From Hydrogenophaga crocea (GTDB taxonomy: Bacteria; Pseudomonadota; Gammaproteobacteria; Burkholderiales; Burkholderiaceae_C): DNA of 64,000 nt. This document shows, in pieces, positions 18,505 to 29,389 of the stretch. Position 1 is the stretch's first letter; every line of letters starts with the position of its first letter. Location of the stretch: assembly GCF_011388215.1 (NCBI RefSeq), contig NZ_CP049989.1:248001-312000 (forward strand). The letters are read 5' to 3'. The position numbers were made by a program, and so were the translations under genes. The notes under the pieces are model-generated. The model saw only the letters and a program-made list of their open reading frames with translations. It did not search any database and was not told the origin of the DNA.

Positions 18505-19812
18505 ATGCCCCTGGTGAACGACCCCCGCGCCCTGCTGCGCCACCTCTACGATGCCGCGGTGCGCCGCGCGCTGCCGCTGCACAACACCGCCGCCTTCCTG
18601 CCGCCGCCGCCCAAGGGCCGCACGGTGGTGATCGGCGCGGGCAAGGCCGGTGGCGCCATGGCGCAGGCGGTGGAGGCGCTGTGGCCGGCCGATGCACCGT
18701 TGTCGGGGCTGGTGGTCACGCGCTACCACCACATCCCGCCGCGCCCCGCGGGCCTGCCCGAGCGCATCGAGGTGGTCGAGGCCTCGCACCCCGTGCCCGA
18801 TGCCGCGGGTCTCGCGGCCGCGCAGCGCATCCTGAAGCTCGTGCAGGGCCTCACGGCCGACGACCTGGTGCTGTGCCTGATCTCGGGCGGCGGTTCGGCC
18901 TTGCTCACGCTGCCCGCCGAGGGCCTCACGCTCGACGACAAACAGCGCATCAACCGCGAGCTGCTGCTCAGCGGCGCGCACATCGGCGAGATGAACACGG
19001 TGCGCAAGCACCTCTCGCGCATCAAGGGCGGCCGGCTTGCCGCGGCCTGCGCGCCCGCGCAGGTGGTCACGCTCACCATCAGCGACGTGCCCGGCGACGA
19101 CGTGAGCGTGATCGCCAGCGGCCCCACCGTGGCCGACGCCAGCACCTGCGCCGACGCGCTCGCCATCCTCGACCGCTACCGCATCGCCGTGCCCGCGCCG
19201 GTGCGCGCGGCGCTCGAACGCAGCGAGCTCGAAACGCCCAAGCCCGGCGATGCGCACCTGGCGGGCCACCACACGCACCTGATCGCCACGCCGCAGCAAA
19301 GCCTGGAGGCCGCGGCCGAGGCCGCGCGCGCGCTCGGCCTCCAGGCGCACATCCTGAGCGACGAGATCGAGGGCGAGTCGCGCGAGGTCGGCAAGGTGCA
19401 CGCGGCGCTTGCGCGTTCGGTGGCGCTGGGCCGCAGCTGCTTCGAAGCACCCTGCGTGATCCTGAGCGGCGGCGAGACCACGGTGACGGTCAAGCCGCGC
19501 CCCGACGGCGCGCCCAAGGGCCGCGGCGGCCGCGCGGGCGAGTTCTGTCTGGGCCTGGCCCAGGCCCTGGGCGGCCAGGAACGCGTGTGGGCGCTCGCGG
19601 CCGACACCGACGGCATCGACGGCGTGGAGGACAACGCGGGCGCACTGGTCACGCCCGACACGCTCGCGCGCGCCGCGGCACTGGGCCACAAGGTGACCGA
19701 CCACCTCGAACGCAACGACGCCTATGGCTACTTCGCGGCCATCGGCGACCTGGTGGTGACCGGGCCCACGCACACCAACGTCAACGATTTCCGCGCGTTG
19801 CTGATCCTCTGA
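18505..19812 (+). CDS. ttuD: glycerate 2-kinase (MOFRL family)
   Basis: Phosphorylates D-glycerate to 2-phosphoglycerate; the family was long annotated as hydroxypyruvate reductase (TtuD). The 435 residues show VIGAGKAGGAMAQAVE (about 42-57), CLISGGGSALLT, the IKGGRLA block, and the C-terminal MOFRL-like region around AADTDGIDG and ERNDAYGYF. It supplies the last step of tartrate, glyoxylate or glucarate degradation; the pathway partner is not adjacent. Confidence 0.9.
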   Translation: MPLVNDPRALLRHLYDAAVRRALPLHNTAAFLPPPPKGRTVVIGAGKAGGAMAQAVEALWPADAPLSGLVVTRYHHIPPRPAGLPERIEVVEASHPVPDAAGLAAAQRILKLVQGLTADDLVLCLISGGGSALLTLPAEGLTLDDKQRINRELLLSGAHIGEMNTVRKHLSRIKGGRLAAACAPAQVVTLTISDVPGDDVSVIASGPTVADASTCADALAILDRYRIAVPAPVRAALERSELETPKPGDAHLAGHHTHLIATPQQSLEAAAEAARALGLQAHILSDEIEGESREVGKVHAALARSVALGRSCFEAPCVILSGGETTVTVKPRPDGAPKGRGGRAGEFCLGLAQALGGQERVWALAADTDGIDGVEDNAGALVTPDTLARAAALGHKVTDHLERNDAYGYFAAIGDLVVTGPTHTNVNDFRALLIL

Positions 19813-19870
19813 TCGCCACGCGCGGCCCGGGCGACGGGTGGCGGGGCGGCCTCGCGGACGCTGCAATATG

Positions 19871-19886
19871 CTGTACGCCCATACAG
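19871..19886 (+). promoter_or_regulatory. LexA (SOS) box upstream of the radical SAM gene
   Basis: The palindrome CTGTACGCCCATACAG fits the proteobacterial LexA consensus CTGT-N8-ACAG exactly, and is followed by TA as in the extended site. It lies 10-35 bases before the candidate starts (GTG 19897, ATG 19906), where a repressor would block the promoter. Confidence 0.75.
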
Positions 19887-19896
19887 TACTGTTCCC

Positions 19897-20994
19897 GTGC
19901 CTGCCATGACCGACACCATCATCCCCGTGGGCCTGCTCAAGGGCCGCGGCGTGAGCTTTCGCCAGCCGCACCGCTTCGAATCCGCGCAGCGCAATCCCTT
20001 CGACGACGGCTGGGGCACGCTCGACGAGGCCCAGGCCGAAGCGCAGCCGGCGCCCGCCACCAGCGTGAGCTGGGAGGACGCGCGCAGCGCCATCACCACC
20101 AACGCCTCGCCCGACATCGGCTTCCTGCACGGGCTCAACCCCTACCGCGGCTGTGAGCACGGCTGCGTGTACTGCTACGCGCGGCCCAGCCACAGCTACC
20201 TCAACCTCTCCCCCGGTCTCGATTTCGAGACCCGGCTCATCGCCAAGCGCGGCCTCGCCGAGGTGCTCGCGCGCGAGCTGCAGCGCCCGGGCTACCGGCC
20301 CGAGCACATCGCCATCGGCACCGTGACCGACGCCTACCAGCCGATCGAGCGCGAACTCAGGCTCACGCGCGCCTGCCTGGAGGTGCTCGCGCGCGCCCAG
20401 CACCCGCTGGCCATCGTCACCAAGGGCAGCGGGGTCGAGCGCGACATCGACCTGCTCGCGCCCATGGGCGCGAACGGGCTGGCCGCGGTCTACGTCACGG
20501 TGACCACGCTCGATGCCCGGCTCGCGCGCGTGCTCGAACCGCGCGCGGCCGCGCCGCACCGGCGCCTGCGCACCATCCGCACCCTGGCCGAGGCCGGCAT
20601 TCCCGTGGGCGTGAGCGTGTCGCCGCAGATCCCCTTCCTCAACGAAGACATGGAGCAGGTGCTCGAAGCCGCGCGCGAGGCCGGCGCGCGGCGCGCCTTC
20701 TACCAGGTGCTGCGCCTGCCCTGGGAGCTCTCGCCCATCTTCCGCCAGTGGCTCATGCAGCACTGCCCCGATCGCGCGGGTCGCGTGATGGCGCGCATCC
20801 AGGACATGCGCGGCGGCCAGGACTACGACAGCGACTTCGGCACCCGCATGAAAGGCAGCGGCCCCTGGGCCGACCTGCTGCGCCAGCGCTTCCACAAGGC
20901 CTGCACGCGCCTGGGTTACCAGCAGGAGCGCACGCCCTTCGACACCACGCGCTTCACGCCCGGGGCCTTGTCGGCCCAGGGTCAGCTGTTCTGA
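19897..20994 (+). CDS. PA0069-family radical SAM protein, SplB-like
   Basis: Radical SAM protein of 365 residues. The [4Fe-4S] cluster ligands are Cys86, Cys90 and Cys93 in YRGCEHGCVYCY. TNASPDIGFLHGLNPYRG and the C-terminal GTRMKGSGPWADLL are family hallmarks. The group belongs to COG1533, which includes spore photoproduct lyase, but the reaction of this branch is not established. GTG 19897 or ATG 19906 may start it. The LexA box directly upstream suggests induction by DNA damage. Confidence 0.87.
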   Translation: MPAMTDTIIPVGLLKGRGVSFRQPHRFESAQRNPFDDGWGTLDEAQAEAQPAPATSVSWEDARSAITTNASPDIGFLHGLNPYRGCEHGCVYCYARPSHSYLNLSPGLDFETRLIAKRGLAEVLARELQRPGYRPEHIAIGTVTDAYQPIERELRLTRACLEVLARAQHPLAIVTKGSGVERDIDLLAPMGANGLAAVYVTVTTLDARLARVLEPRAAAPHRRLRTIRTLAEAGIPVGVSVSPQIPFLNEDMEQVLEAAREAGARRAFYQVLRLPWELSPIFRQWLMQHCPDRAGRVMARIQDMRGGQDYDSDFGTRMKGSGPWADLLRQRFHKACTRLGYQQERTPFDTTRFTPGALSAQGQLF

Positions 20995-21446
20995 TCGAGC
21001 AGCGCGAGCGCGTCGTCGGCCCAGTAGCGCACGGCGTTGTAGTAGCCCTCCCACACGCAGCCGTTGCAGCCGCGGCCACAGCAGGTGGTGGGCTCGGGCG
21101 GCGGCGCGCGCAGGGCCTGCTCGAGCGCGATGCCTTCGCGCTGCGCGCGGTGGCGCAGGTGCGCGATCAGCGCGTGCGCGGTGGCAAGGTCGGCCGGCAT
21201 CAGGTCGGCGGCGCGGATGCGGCGGAAGCGCTTTTGCTCGAGGCCTTCGAACCGCCCCGTCTCGTTGAACATGGCCGCGGGCCGCACCCACAGGCCCTGG
21301 GCGCCGTAGAGCGCGCGGTACAGCACCAGCGGCTGCAGCGTCTCGCTGCAGCGCACGGTGTCGATCACCTCGTACCAGCCGCCCTTGTAGTGGCGGTACA
21401 GGCCCGGCGGGGTCGGGGTCAGCGGGGGCAGGTCGTGGTCGGTCAC
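20982..21446 (-). CDS. DUF1653 domain fused to an oxidoreductase-like cysteine domain
   Basis: A 154-residue protein of two small domains. The N-terminal DUF1653 (about 12-62) shows GLYRHYKGGWYEVID and LVLYRALYG; the C-terminal oxidoreductase-like domain (about 118-150) shows CCGRGCNGCVWEGYY, a possible metal- or cluster-binding Cys set. Function is unknown. GTG 21446 is chosen because it overlaps the thiE stop as GTGA, indicating translational coupling as last gene of the thiamine operon. The 3' end overlaps the convergent radical SAM gene by 13 bases. Confidence 0.82.
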   Translation of the reverse strand: MTDHDLPPLTPTPPGLYRHYKGGWYEVIDTVRCSETLQPLVLYRALYGAQGLWVRPAAMFNETGRFEGLEQKRFRRIRAADLMPADLATAHALIAHLRHRAQREGIALEQALRAPPPEPTTCCGRGCNGCVWEGYYNAVRYWADDALALLDQNS

Positions 21447-22531
21447 GCGGGGAGGGGGGCAGGGGAGGCAGGGGGGGCAGGGCGGTCGGGCGCGAGTGTA
21501 GGGTGTGGCCAGGCCGGGGGCGTGATGCGCGAGCGCGAGCGGCCTTCGCGCCAGGCCGCCTGCCACACGGGCAGCGTGGCGTGCGGGTCGTCGCCCAGGC
21601 CGCGCACCACGCAGGCCGTGGCCGCGCCCGTGGCCGCGGCCTGCGCCAGTTGCTCGGGCGCCAGGATGCCGCCGATCGCGACCACCGGCAGGCCCGCCAT
21701 GCGCACCCACCAGGCGAGGTTGTCCAGGCCCTGCGGCACCCAGGGCATGGCCTTGGTGAGCGTGGGCCACACCGGGCCGCAGGCCACCATCGCGGGCGCC
21801 GCGCCGCGCGCGCGGCACAGTTCCCACAGGCTGTGCGAGCTCAGGCCGAGTTGCAGGCCCAGGGCCTGTGCGGCCGCGATGGCCGCACGCTCGGTCTCGT
21901 CGAGCGACAACCAGTCCTCCTGGCCCAGGTGCAGCGCGGGCGCGCCGATGGCGAGCGCGCTGCGCCAGTGGTCGTTGACCACCAGCGTGGCGCCGTGGGC
22001 CTGCGCAGCGCGCAGCGCCTCGCGCAACTCGGGCACGAGCGCGGGGTGGTCGCGTTCGGCCTTGATGCGCAATTGCACCAGCCGCGCGCCGGCCTCGGCG
22101 CAGGCGCGCACGCGCGCCGCGCTGTCGACGATGGCGTAGACGCCAGCATCGGGCCGCGCGTCGCGCGGCGGCACCCAGGGGATGCGGCGGTCGCCGCACG
22201 AGAGCACGGGCAGGTCGGCCGCGCTGGCGTGGTCGGGCAGGCGCGCGAGCACCGCGGCGTCGGCCGCGACCCAGCCCTGCGCGAGCGCGGCCTCGAAGCG
22301 CGCCGCGTGGTCGGCGGGCCCGCTGCGCGGGCGCGCCAGCCAGCCCTGCGCGTGCGGCGTGTCGAGCCAGTCGTGCGTGTCGCCCGTGATCACCACGGCC
22401 GCGGCGCCGCGCGCGCGCAGCACGCGCGCGAGCATGGGCACGGGCGTGTGGCCCGCGAGCAGGTTCAGCCGCGCGGCGGCTTCGCGCGCACCGATGCGCA
22501 GCACAGGCGATTCGCTCATGGCGGGCCTCAT
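21443..22531 (-). CDS. thiE: thiamine-phosphate synthase with a degenerate ThiD-like N-terminus
   Basis: Joins HMP-PP and thiazole phosphate to thiamine phosphate. The catalytic TIM-barrel covers about 135-335 with [34 protein letters not shown] and VAIGGI, all family blocks. The first ~125 residues are extra; [18 protein letters not shown] and [16 protein letters not shown] resemble the C-terminal half of ThiD (HMP-P kinase), but its HGTGCT active-site loop is not recognisable. The start overlaps the thiG stop as ATGA; ATG 22519 is an alternative. Family members without the extension are about 210 residues. Confidence 0.88.
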   Translation of the reverse strand: MRPAMSESPVLRIGAREAAARLNLLAGHTPVPMLARVLRARGAAAVVITGDTHDWLDTPHAQGWLARPRSGPADHAARFEAALAQGWVAADAAVLARLPDHASAADLPVLSCGDRRIPWVPPRDARPDAGVYAIVDSAARVRACAEAGARLVQLRIKAERDHPALVPELREALRAAQAHGATLVVNDHWRSALAIGAPALHLGQEDWLSLDETERAAIAAAQALGLQLGLSSHSLWELCRARGAAPAMVACGPVWPTLTKAMPWVPQGLDNLAWWVRMAGLPVVAIGGILAPEQLAQAAATGAATACVVRGLGDDPHATLPVWQAAWREGRSRSRITPPAWPHPTLAPDRPAPPASPAPLPA

Positions 22532-23331
22532 CCGATCAGCAGCGGCCGGCCGGCCACGGGTGTGCTGGCCACGGCCATGTCCTGCGGCGCCATCACGCCG
22601 GCCTCGAAGGCCAGGCGGCCCGCGCGCACCGCGTCGCCGAAGGCGGACGCCATGGCCACCGGGTCGCGCGCCTGCGACACGGCCGAGTTGAGCAGCACAG
22701 CGTCGAAGCCGAGCTCGAGCGCCTGCGCCGCGTGCGAGGGCGCGCCGATGCCGGCGTCGACCACCAGGGGCACGCCGGGCAGCCGCGCGCGCAGCGTGCG
22801 CAAGGCCCAGGGGTTGAGCAGGCCCTGGCCCGAGCCGATCGGCGCGCCCCAGGGCATGAGCAGTTCGCAGCCCGCATCGAGCAGGCGCTGGCAGCTCACG
22901 AGGTCGTCGGTGCAGTAGGGGAACACCGCGAAGCCCGCGCGCACGAGCTCGGTCGCGGCCTCGAGCGTGCCCCAGGGGTCGGGCTGCAGGGTGTGCTCGT
23001 CGCCCACCACCTCGAGCTTGATCCAGCGCGTGCCGTGCAGCTCGCGCGCCATGTGGGCCAGGGCCACGGCCTCGCGCGCGCTGCGGCAGCCCGCGGTGTT
23101 GGGCAGCAGGTGCAGGCCGCGCGCGCGCAGCTCGGTGAGCAACTCGCCCAGAAAGCCGTTGTCGCCCGCGGCCGCGAGCGTGCGCCGCAGTCCCACGGTG
23201 ACCACCGCCGCGCCGCTGGCGGCGATCGCGTCGCGCAGCACCGCGGGTGAGGGGTAGCCCGCGGTGCCGATCATGAGGCGGCTGGGCAGGGCTTTGCCGT
23301 AGGCGGTCCAGGTCTCGGTTGCGGTGTTCAC
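22528..23331 (-). CDS. thiG: thiazole synthase
   Basis: Forms thiazole phosphate from deoxyxylulose phosphate, dehydroglycine and ThiS thiocarboxylate. It has 267 residues. The Schiff-base lysine is Lys105 in [39 protein letters not shown] and [12 protein letters not shown] are invariant blocks. It starts with GTG two bases after the thiS stop, with GGAGG as ribosome site. Located in the riboswitch-controlled operon between thiS and thiE. Confidence 0.97.
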   Translation of the reverse strand: MNTATETWTAYGKALPSRLMIGTAGYPSPAVLRDAIAASGAAVVTVGLRRTLAAAGDNGFLGELLTELRARGLHLLPNTAGCRSAREAVALAHMARELHGTRWIKLEVVGDEHTLQPDPWGTLEAATELVRAGFAVFPYCTDDLVSCQRLLDAGCELLMPWGAPIGSGQGLLNPWALRTLRARLPGVPLVVDAGIGAPSHAAQALELGFDAVLLNSAVSQARDPVAMASAFGDAVRAGRLAFEAGVMAPQDMAVASTPVAGRPLLIG

Positions 23332-23333
23332 TT

Positions 23334-23555
23334 TCAGCCTCCAACGATGGCTTCGAACGTGACGACCACATCGCCCGCGCGCAGCGGCGTTTGCGCGCGT
23401 GCTTCGCGCGGCACGAAGCGCGCGTTGAGCGCGGTGGCCACGCGCGCGGGGTTCACGCCCTGCTGTTCGAGCAGGGCCGCGAGGGTGAGGCCTTCGGGGC
23501 AGGGCAGTGGATGGTCGTTGAAGTGCACGGTGGCCTCAGGCGGTGGCGGTGTCAT
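23334..23555 (-). CDS. thiS: sulfur carrier protein ThiS
   Basis: Ubiquitin-fold sulfur carrier of 73 residues ending in IVGG; the terminal Gly-Gly is adenylated and thiocarboxylated before sulfur transfer to Thi[11 protein letters not shown] and LAALLEQQG fit the family. Its start overlaps the thiO end by 20 bases. The activating ThiF is not in the window, so MoeB or a distant ThiF would serve. Confidence 0.95.
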   Translation of the reverse strand: MTPPPPEATVHFNDHPLPCPEGLTLAALLEQQGVNPARVATALNARFVPREARAQTPLRAGDVVVTFEAIVGG

Positions 23556-24627
23556 GGGGGTTCTCCAGGCCCGCGGCGGCGAGCGCGTCCTGCACCAGCG
23601 CGGGGGCGATCAGCCAGCCGTGGCGGAACAGGCCGTTGAGGCGCAGCAGGCCGCTTTCGTGGTGCACGAAGGGCAGGTGGTCGGTGCGCGCGGGGCGCAG
23701 GTGGCTGTCCAGGCGCTCGATGCGCGCCTCGGCGAGTTCGGGCACCAGGCTGTGCGCGGCGCTCAGCAACTCCACGGTGCTGCGCAGGCTCGGCGCCGAG
23801 GTGTCTTCGCTTTCGATCTCGCTTGCGCCCACCACGATGCGTCCGCCCGGGCGCGGCACCAGGTAGACGCGGTGGCGCGGGTGCAGCAGGCGCAGCGGCC
23901 GCGCCAGTGGCACGCCGGGCGCGTGCAGCCACACGAGCTCGCCGCGCACGCCGCGCAGCGCCACCTGTGGCCGCGCGCCCAGGCCGCGCGTGTCCACCGC
24001 GAGCTCGCAGCGGTGTTCGCGGCCGTGGCTGTCGCGCAGGCGGCCCGGGTCCACGCTGCAAATGGCGGTGCCCCAATGCCAGCGCACGCCCGGGGCCTGC
24101 TCGGCCAGCGCCTGCAGCAGTTCGCCGGGCAGCACCTGGCCTTCGCCGGGCAGGTGCCAGGCCAGCAGGCCGGGCGCGAGCGCGGGTTCGAGCGCGCGCT
24201 GCTGCGCCGCGTCGAGCGGCTCGGGGGCCGGGGCTTCGGGCACGGCCGCGATGCGCGCCAGCACGCGCGCGGCCGCGCCGCGGTCGCTGCCGTGCGCGAG
24301 CAGCAGGCTGCCCTGTGTGCGCACCAAGGGCTCGGCGCCCCCGAGCGCGGCCCCGATGGCCTGCCAGCGCGGCAGCGAGCGCCAGCCGAGCCGCGCGATG
24401 CGCGCATCGGCGTGGTCGAGTTCGGCGATGGGGCTGAGCATGCCGGCGGCGCTGAAGCCCGCGGCGCCGGAACGCCCGCCTGGGGAACCCCCACCTGTAT
24501 GGGCTGGGGGCGGTGGGCACGGCCCGTCGGCGGGGTCGAACACGCTCACCGAATGCCCGGCGTGCGCGAGTCGCCAGGCCATGAGCCGGCCCGCGACGCC
24601 CGCGCCCGCGATCGCGATGCGGGCCAT
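23536..24627 (-). CDS. thiO: glycine oxidase, FAD-dependent
   Basis: Oxidises glycine to the imine used by ThiG. The 363-residue product has the FAD motif GAGVAGRLMAWRLA at the N-terminus, RTQGSLLLA, a second FAD block ELAVDTRGLGARP, and the C-terminal RPARTDHLPF and GLFRHGWLIAPAL. Residues about 33-55 are an unusual Gly/Pro-rich insertion before SAAGMLSP, where relatives keep a short loop. Three bases separate it from thiC. Confidence 0.92.
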   Translation of the reverse strand: MARIAIAGAGVAGRLMAWRLAHAGHSVSVFDPADGPCPPPPAHTGGGSPGGRSGAAGFSAAGMLSPIAELDHADARIARLGWRSLPRWQAIGAALGGAEPLVRTQGSLLLAHGSDRGAAARVLARIAAVPEAPAPEPLDAAQQRALEPALAPGLLAWHLPGEGQVLPGELLQALAEQAPGVRWHWGTAICSVDPGRLRDSHGREHRCELAVDTRGLGARPQVALRGVRGELVWLHAPGVPLARPLRLLHPRHRVYLVPRPGGRIVVGASEIESEDTSAPSLRSTVELLSAAHSLVPELAEARIERLDSHLRPARTDHLPFVHHESGLLRLNGLFRHGWLIAPALVQDALAAAGLENPHDTATA

Positions 24628-24630
24628 GGC

Positions 24631-26717
<2,087 letters not shown>

Positions 26718-26753
26718 GCGCAGTGTACGCGGCAGCCGCGGGGGGCCGTCAAG

Positions 26754-27404
26754 TCAGGCCTTGCCGCAGGCTTGCAGGTAGCGCGGCTCGTTCTCGAGCA
26801 CGTGGCCGCGCAGCAGCGCCGCGGCCTTCTTCGGGTCCTGGTCTTCCACCGCGTCGACCAGCACCTGGTGGCTGGACACCGCGTTGCTGATCGGCGAGCG
26901 GTGGCGCAGCGCCGTGAGCTGGTGGCGCAGCAGCTCGTAGCTCGCGCGCAGGTACTGGTTGTCGCAGCACTCGAAGAAGGCGTGGTGGAAGCTCATGTCG
27001 ATGCGCGCGAGGGCCGGCAGGTCCTTGGCGCGCTCGGCCACCTTCATCTCCTTCACGCACTGCGCCATGCGCTGCAGCAGCGCCTGCGGGTGCGTGGCCA
27101 TGGCCTCGCGCAGCGCCTCGATCTCGACCATGGCGCGGAACTGCAGCAGGTGTGCGAGCTGCTGCGGCGACAGCGTGAACACGAAGGTGCCGCGCTGCGG
27201 ATGGATCTCGACCAGGCCCTGCGACTGCAGACGCACCAGCGCTTCGCGCACCGGCGTCTTGCTCACGCCCATGCGCGCCGCGAGCTGCGCCTCCGACACC
27301 TGTTCGCCCAGCTTCAGGTCGCCCGTGACGATGGCCTCGCGGATGCGTTCGCCCACCACATCGGTGAGCAGGCGGGGGCGTTGCAGTTCAAGGGCGGCGT
27401 TCAT
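26754..27404 (-). CDS. GntR family regulator with FCD domain
   Basis: A 216-residue repressor. The winged helix at about 15-75 shows GDLKLGEQVSEAQLAARMGVSKTPVREAL and LVEIHPQRGTFV. The all-helical FCD effector domain follows, with metal-type ligands in RIDMSFHHAFFE. Divergent from the TRAP operon, with a palindrome between them, so it most likely represses that operon until a sugar-acid-type ligand is bound. Confidence 0.93.
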   Translation of the reverse strand: MNAALELQRPRLLTDVVGERIREAIVTGDLKLGEQVSEAQLAARMGVSKTPVREALVRLQSQGLVEIHPQRGTFVFTLSPQQLAHLLQFRAMVEIEALREAMATHPQALLQRMAQCVKEMKVAERAKDLPALARIDMSFHHAFFECCDNQYLRASYELLRHQLTALRHRSPISNAVSSHQVLVDAVEDQDPKKAAALLRGHVLENEPRYLQACGKA

Positions 27405-27453
27405 GGGGATGAGGCTCGTGAGGCCGCGAGTATAGGGTTATTGCTGATTTGAG

Positions 27454-27469
27454 ATCTGAGATATCAGAT
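27454..27469. promoter_or_regulatory. probable GntR operator in the TRAP operon promoter
   Basis: The inverted repeat ATCTGA-GATA-TCAGAT lies in the gap between the GntR gene and dctQ. A TTGAGA at 27449-27454 (five of six to the -35 consensus) and a TACGAT at 27470-27475 flank it on the plus strand, so a bound repressor would cover the promoter. A TATACT at 27429-27434 (minus) may be the -10 of the regulator. Confidence 0.6.
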
Positions 27470-27514
27470 ACGATAGCCGACACCGCGTCAAGCAGAACAA
27501 CCCGGAGACACGCC

Positions 27515-28045
27515 TTGAGCTCCCCGCCTTCCGCCGCGCCCGCGCATCCGCTGGCGCGCGCTTTCCTCGCCGCCAACCGCTGGGCGCTGATCGGCCTGCT
27601 CGGTGTGATGGCCGTGCTGGTCATCGGCAATGTGATCACGCGCTACGCGTTCGGCCATTCCTATCCCTGGGTGGAAGAGGCCACGCGCTACATGATGATC
27701 TGGGCCGCCTTCCTCGGCGCTGGTCCTGCGCTGCGCGTGGGCGGGCACATCGCGATCGACACCTTGCAGGTGGCGCTGCCGCCTGCGCTGGCGCGCCTGC
27801 TGCGCGCCCTCATCGTGCTCATCGTGGCGGCCACGCTGGCCCTGGTGCTGTGGCTGGGCATCGAATACGTGGACTTCGCCTGGTACCAGGAGTCGCCCGT
27901 GCTGGGCTGGTCGCTCGGCAAGGTCTACCTCGCGCTGCCGCTGGGCGCGGCGCTGATGCTGGTGCACCTGGCCATGGTGGCGCGGCGCTGGATTGTCCAG
28001 GGCGAATGGGAGCGGGTCGAGGGCTTCGACCCCCAGGCCCTCTGA
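27515..28045 (+). CDS. dctQ: TRAP transporter small permease (DctQ)
   Basis: Small membrane subunit of a tripartite periplasmic transporter, about 176 residues with four hydrophobic segments (first WALIGLLGVMAVLVIGNVITRY). PWVEEATRYMMIWAAFLG is the DctQ signature. The start is taken as TTG 27515, because GGAGA stands seven bases before it; an upstream GTG would lie inside the operator. Followed by dctM after 16 bases. Confidence 0.88.
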   Translation: MSSPPSAAPAHPLARAFLAANRWALIGLLGVMAVLVIGNVITRYAFGHSYPWVEEATRYMMIWAAFLGAGPALRVGGHIAIDTLQVALPPALARLLRALIVLIVAATLALVLWLGIEYVDFAWYQESPVLGWSLGKVYLALPLGAALMLVHLAMVARRWIVQGEWERVEGFDPQAL

Positions 28046-28061
28046 GCACGGAGCACGCACG

Positions 28062-29351
28062 ATGACGACCGTTCTCGGCCTGGTGTTTCTCGCCCTCATG
28101 GTGCTGGGCGCACCCATCGCCTTCGCCATGCTCATCGCCGGCCTCGTGGCCGTGTGGCTCAAGCCCGGCCTGAGCGAACTGGTGGTGATGCAGAACCTCT
28201 TCAGCGGCCTCGACAGCTTCCCGTTGATGGCCATTCCCTTCTTCATCCTCGCGGCCGAGCTCATGACCGGCGGTGCGCTCACCGACGTGCTGCTCAGGTT
28301 CGCCGCGCGGCTCGTGGGCATGCGCCGCGGCGGCCTGGGCCACGCCAACATCCTCACGCTCACCTTCTTCTCGGGCATCAGCGGCTCGGCGCTGGCCGAC
28401 GCCGCAGGCCCGGGCGCCATGCTGATCAAGATGATGCGCAAGGCCGGCTACCAGGACGCGTACGCGGCCGCGCTCACCGCGAGCACCGCCATCGTGGGAC
28501 CCATCATCCCGCCCTCGATCATCATGATCGTCTACGCGCTGACCGACACCAGCGTGACCATCACCGGCCTGTTCCTGGCGGGCGTGGTGCCGGGCTTTCT
28601 GATCGCGCTCTCGCTCATGGTGGTCAACCACTGGATCAGCGTGAAGCGCGACTACCGATCTTCGCCCGACCTGATCGACCCTGCGCCGCTGCTGCGCCTG
28701 TTCTGGCGCGCGCTGCCCGCGCTCATGCTGCCGGTGATCATCCTGGGCGGCATCCACCTGGGCATCTTCACGCCCACCGAGGCTTCGGCCGCCGCGGTGC
28801 TCTACGCGCTGATTGTGGGCCGCTACGTGTACGGCACGCTGCGCTGGTCCATGCTGCCCGACATCCTGTTCCGCTCGGCGCTGATGACCGCGTCCATCCT
28901 GTTCATCGTCGCGACCTCGGCGGTGTTCGCGTGGGTGCTCACGGTGGGTCAGATCCCGCAGCAGATGGCGGCCTGGATCGCGGGCATGCAGCTCTCGCCG
29001 ATCGAGCTGCTGATCGCGATCAACGTGCTGTTGCTGCTCGTGGGCATCTTCATCGAGCCGCTGCCGGGCGTGATGATCATGGTGCCCATCCTCGCACCGC
29101 TGGCCGAGGCCGCGGGCCTGAACCCGCTGCACTTCGCGATCGTGGTGATCGTGAACCTCACGCTGGGCATGGTCACCCCGCCCGTGGGCGGCCTGCTGTT
29201 CGTCACTTCGGCCGTCTCGGGCGTGCGCATGGGCCCCATGGTGCGCGAGATGGCGCCCATGCTGGCGGCGCTGTTCACCGTGCTCGCGCTGCTCACCTTC
29301 GTGCCCGCTTTCTCCACCTGGCTGCCCAACCTGCTGGGCTACGCCCACTGA
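28062..29351 (+). CDS. dctM: TRAP transporter large permease (DctM)
   Basis: Ion-coupled large membrane subunit of 429 residues with about 12 hydrophobic segments. Family blocks include PFFILAAELMTGG, FFSGISGSALADAAGPG, TASTAIVGPIIPPSI and NLTLGMVTPPVGGLLF. With DctQ and DctP it imports a carboxylate, driven by the cation gradient. Confidence 0.95.
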   Translation: MTTVLGLVFLALMVLGAPIAFAMLIAGLVAVWLKPGLSELVVMQNLFSGLDSFPLMAIPFFILAAELMTGGALTDVLLRFAARLVGMRRGGLGHANILTLTFFSGISGSALADAAGPGAMLIKMMRKAGYQDAYAAALTASTAIVGPIIPPSIIMIVYALTDTSVTITGLFLAGVVPGFLIALSLMVVNHWISVKRDYRSSPDLIDPAPLLRLFWRALPALMLPVIILGGIHLGIFTPTEASAAAVLYALIVGRYVYGTLRWSMLPDILFRSALMTASILFIVATSAVFAWVLTVGQIPQQMAAWIAGMQLSPIELLIAINVLLLLVGIFIEPLPGVMIMVPILAPLAEAAGLNPLHFAIVVIVNLTLGMVTPPVGGLLFVTSAVSGVRMGPMVREMAPMLAALFTVLALLTFVPAFSTWLPNLLGYAH

Positions 29352-29389
29352 CCCTTCCCCCAAGACCCACCACCGCAAGGAGACATCCC

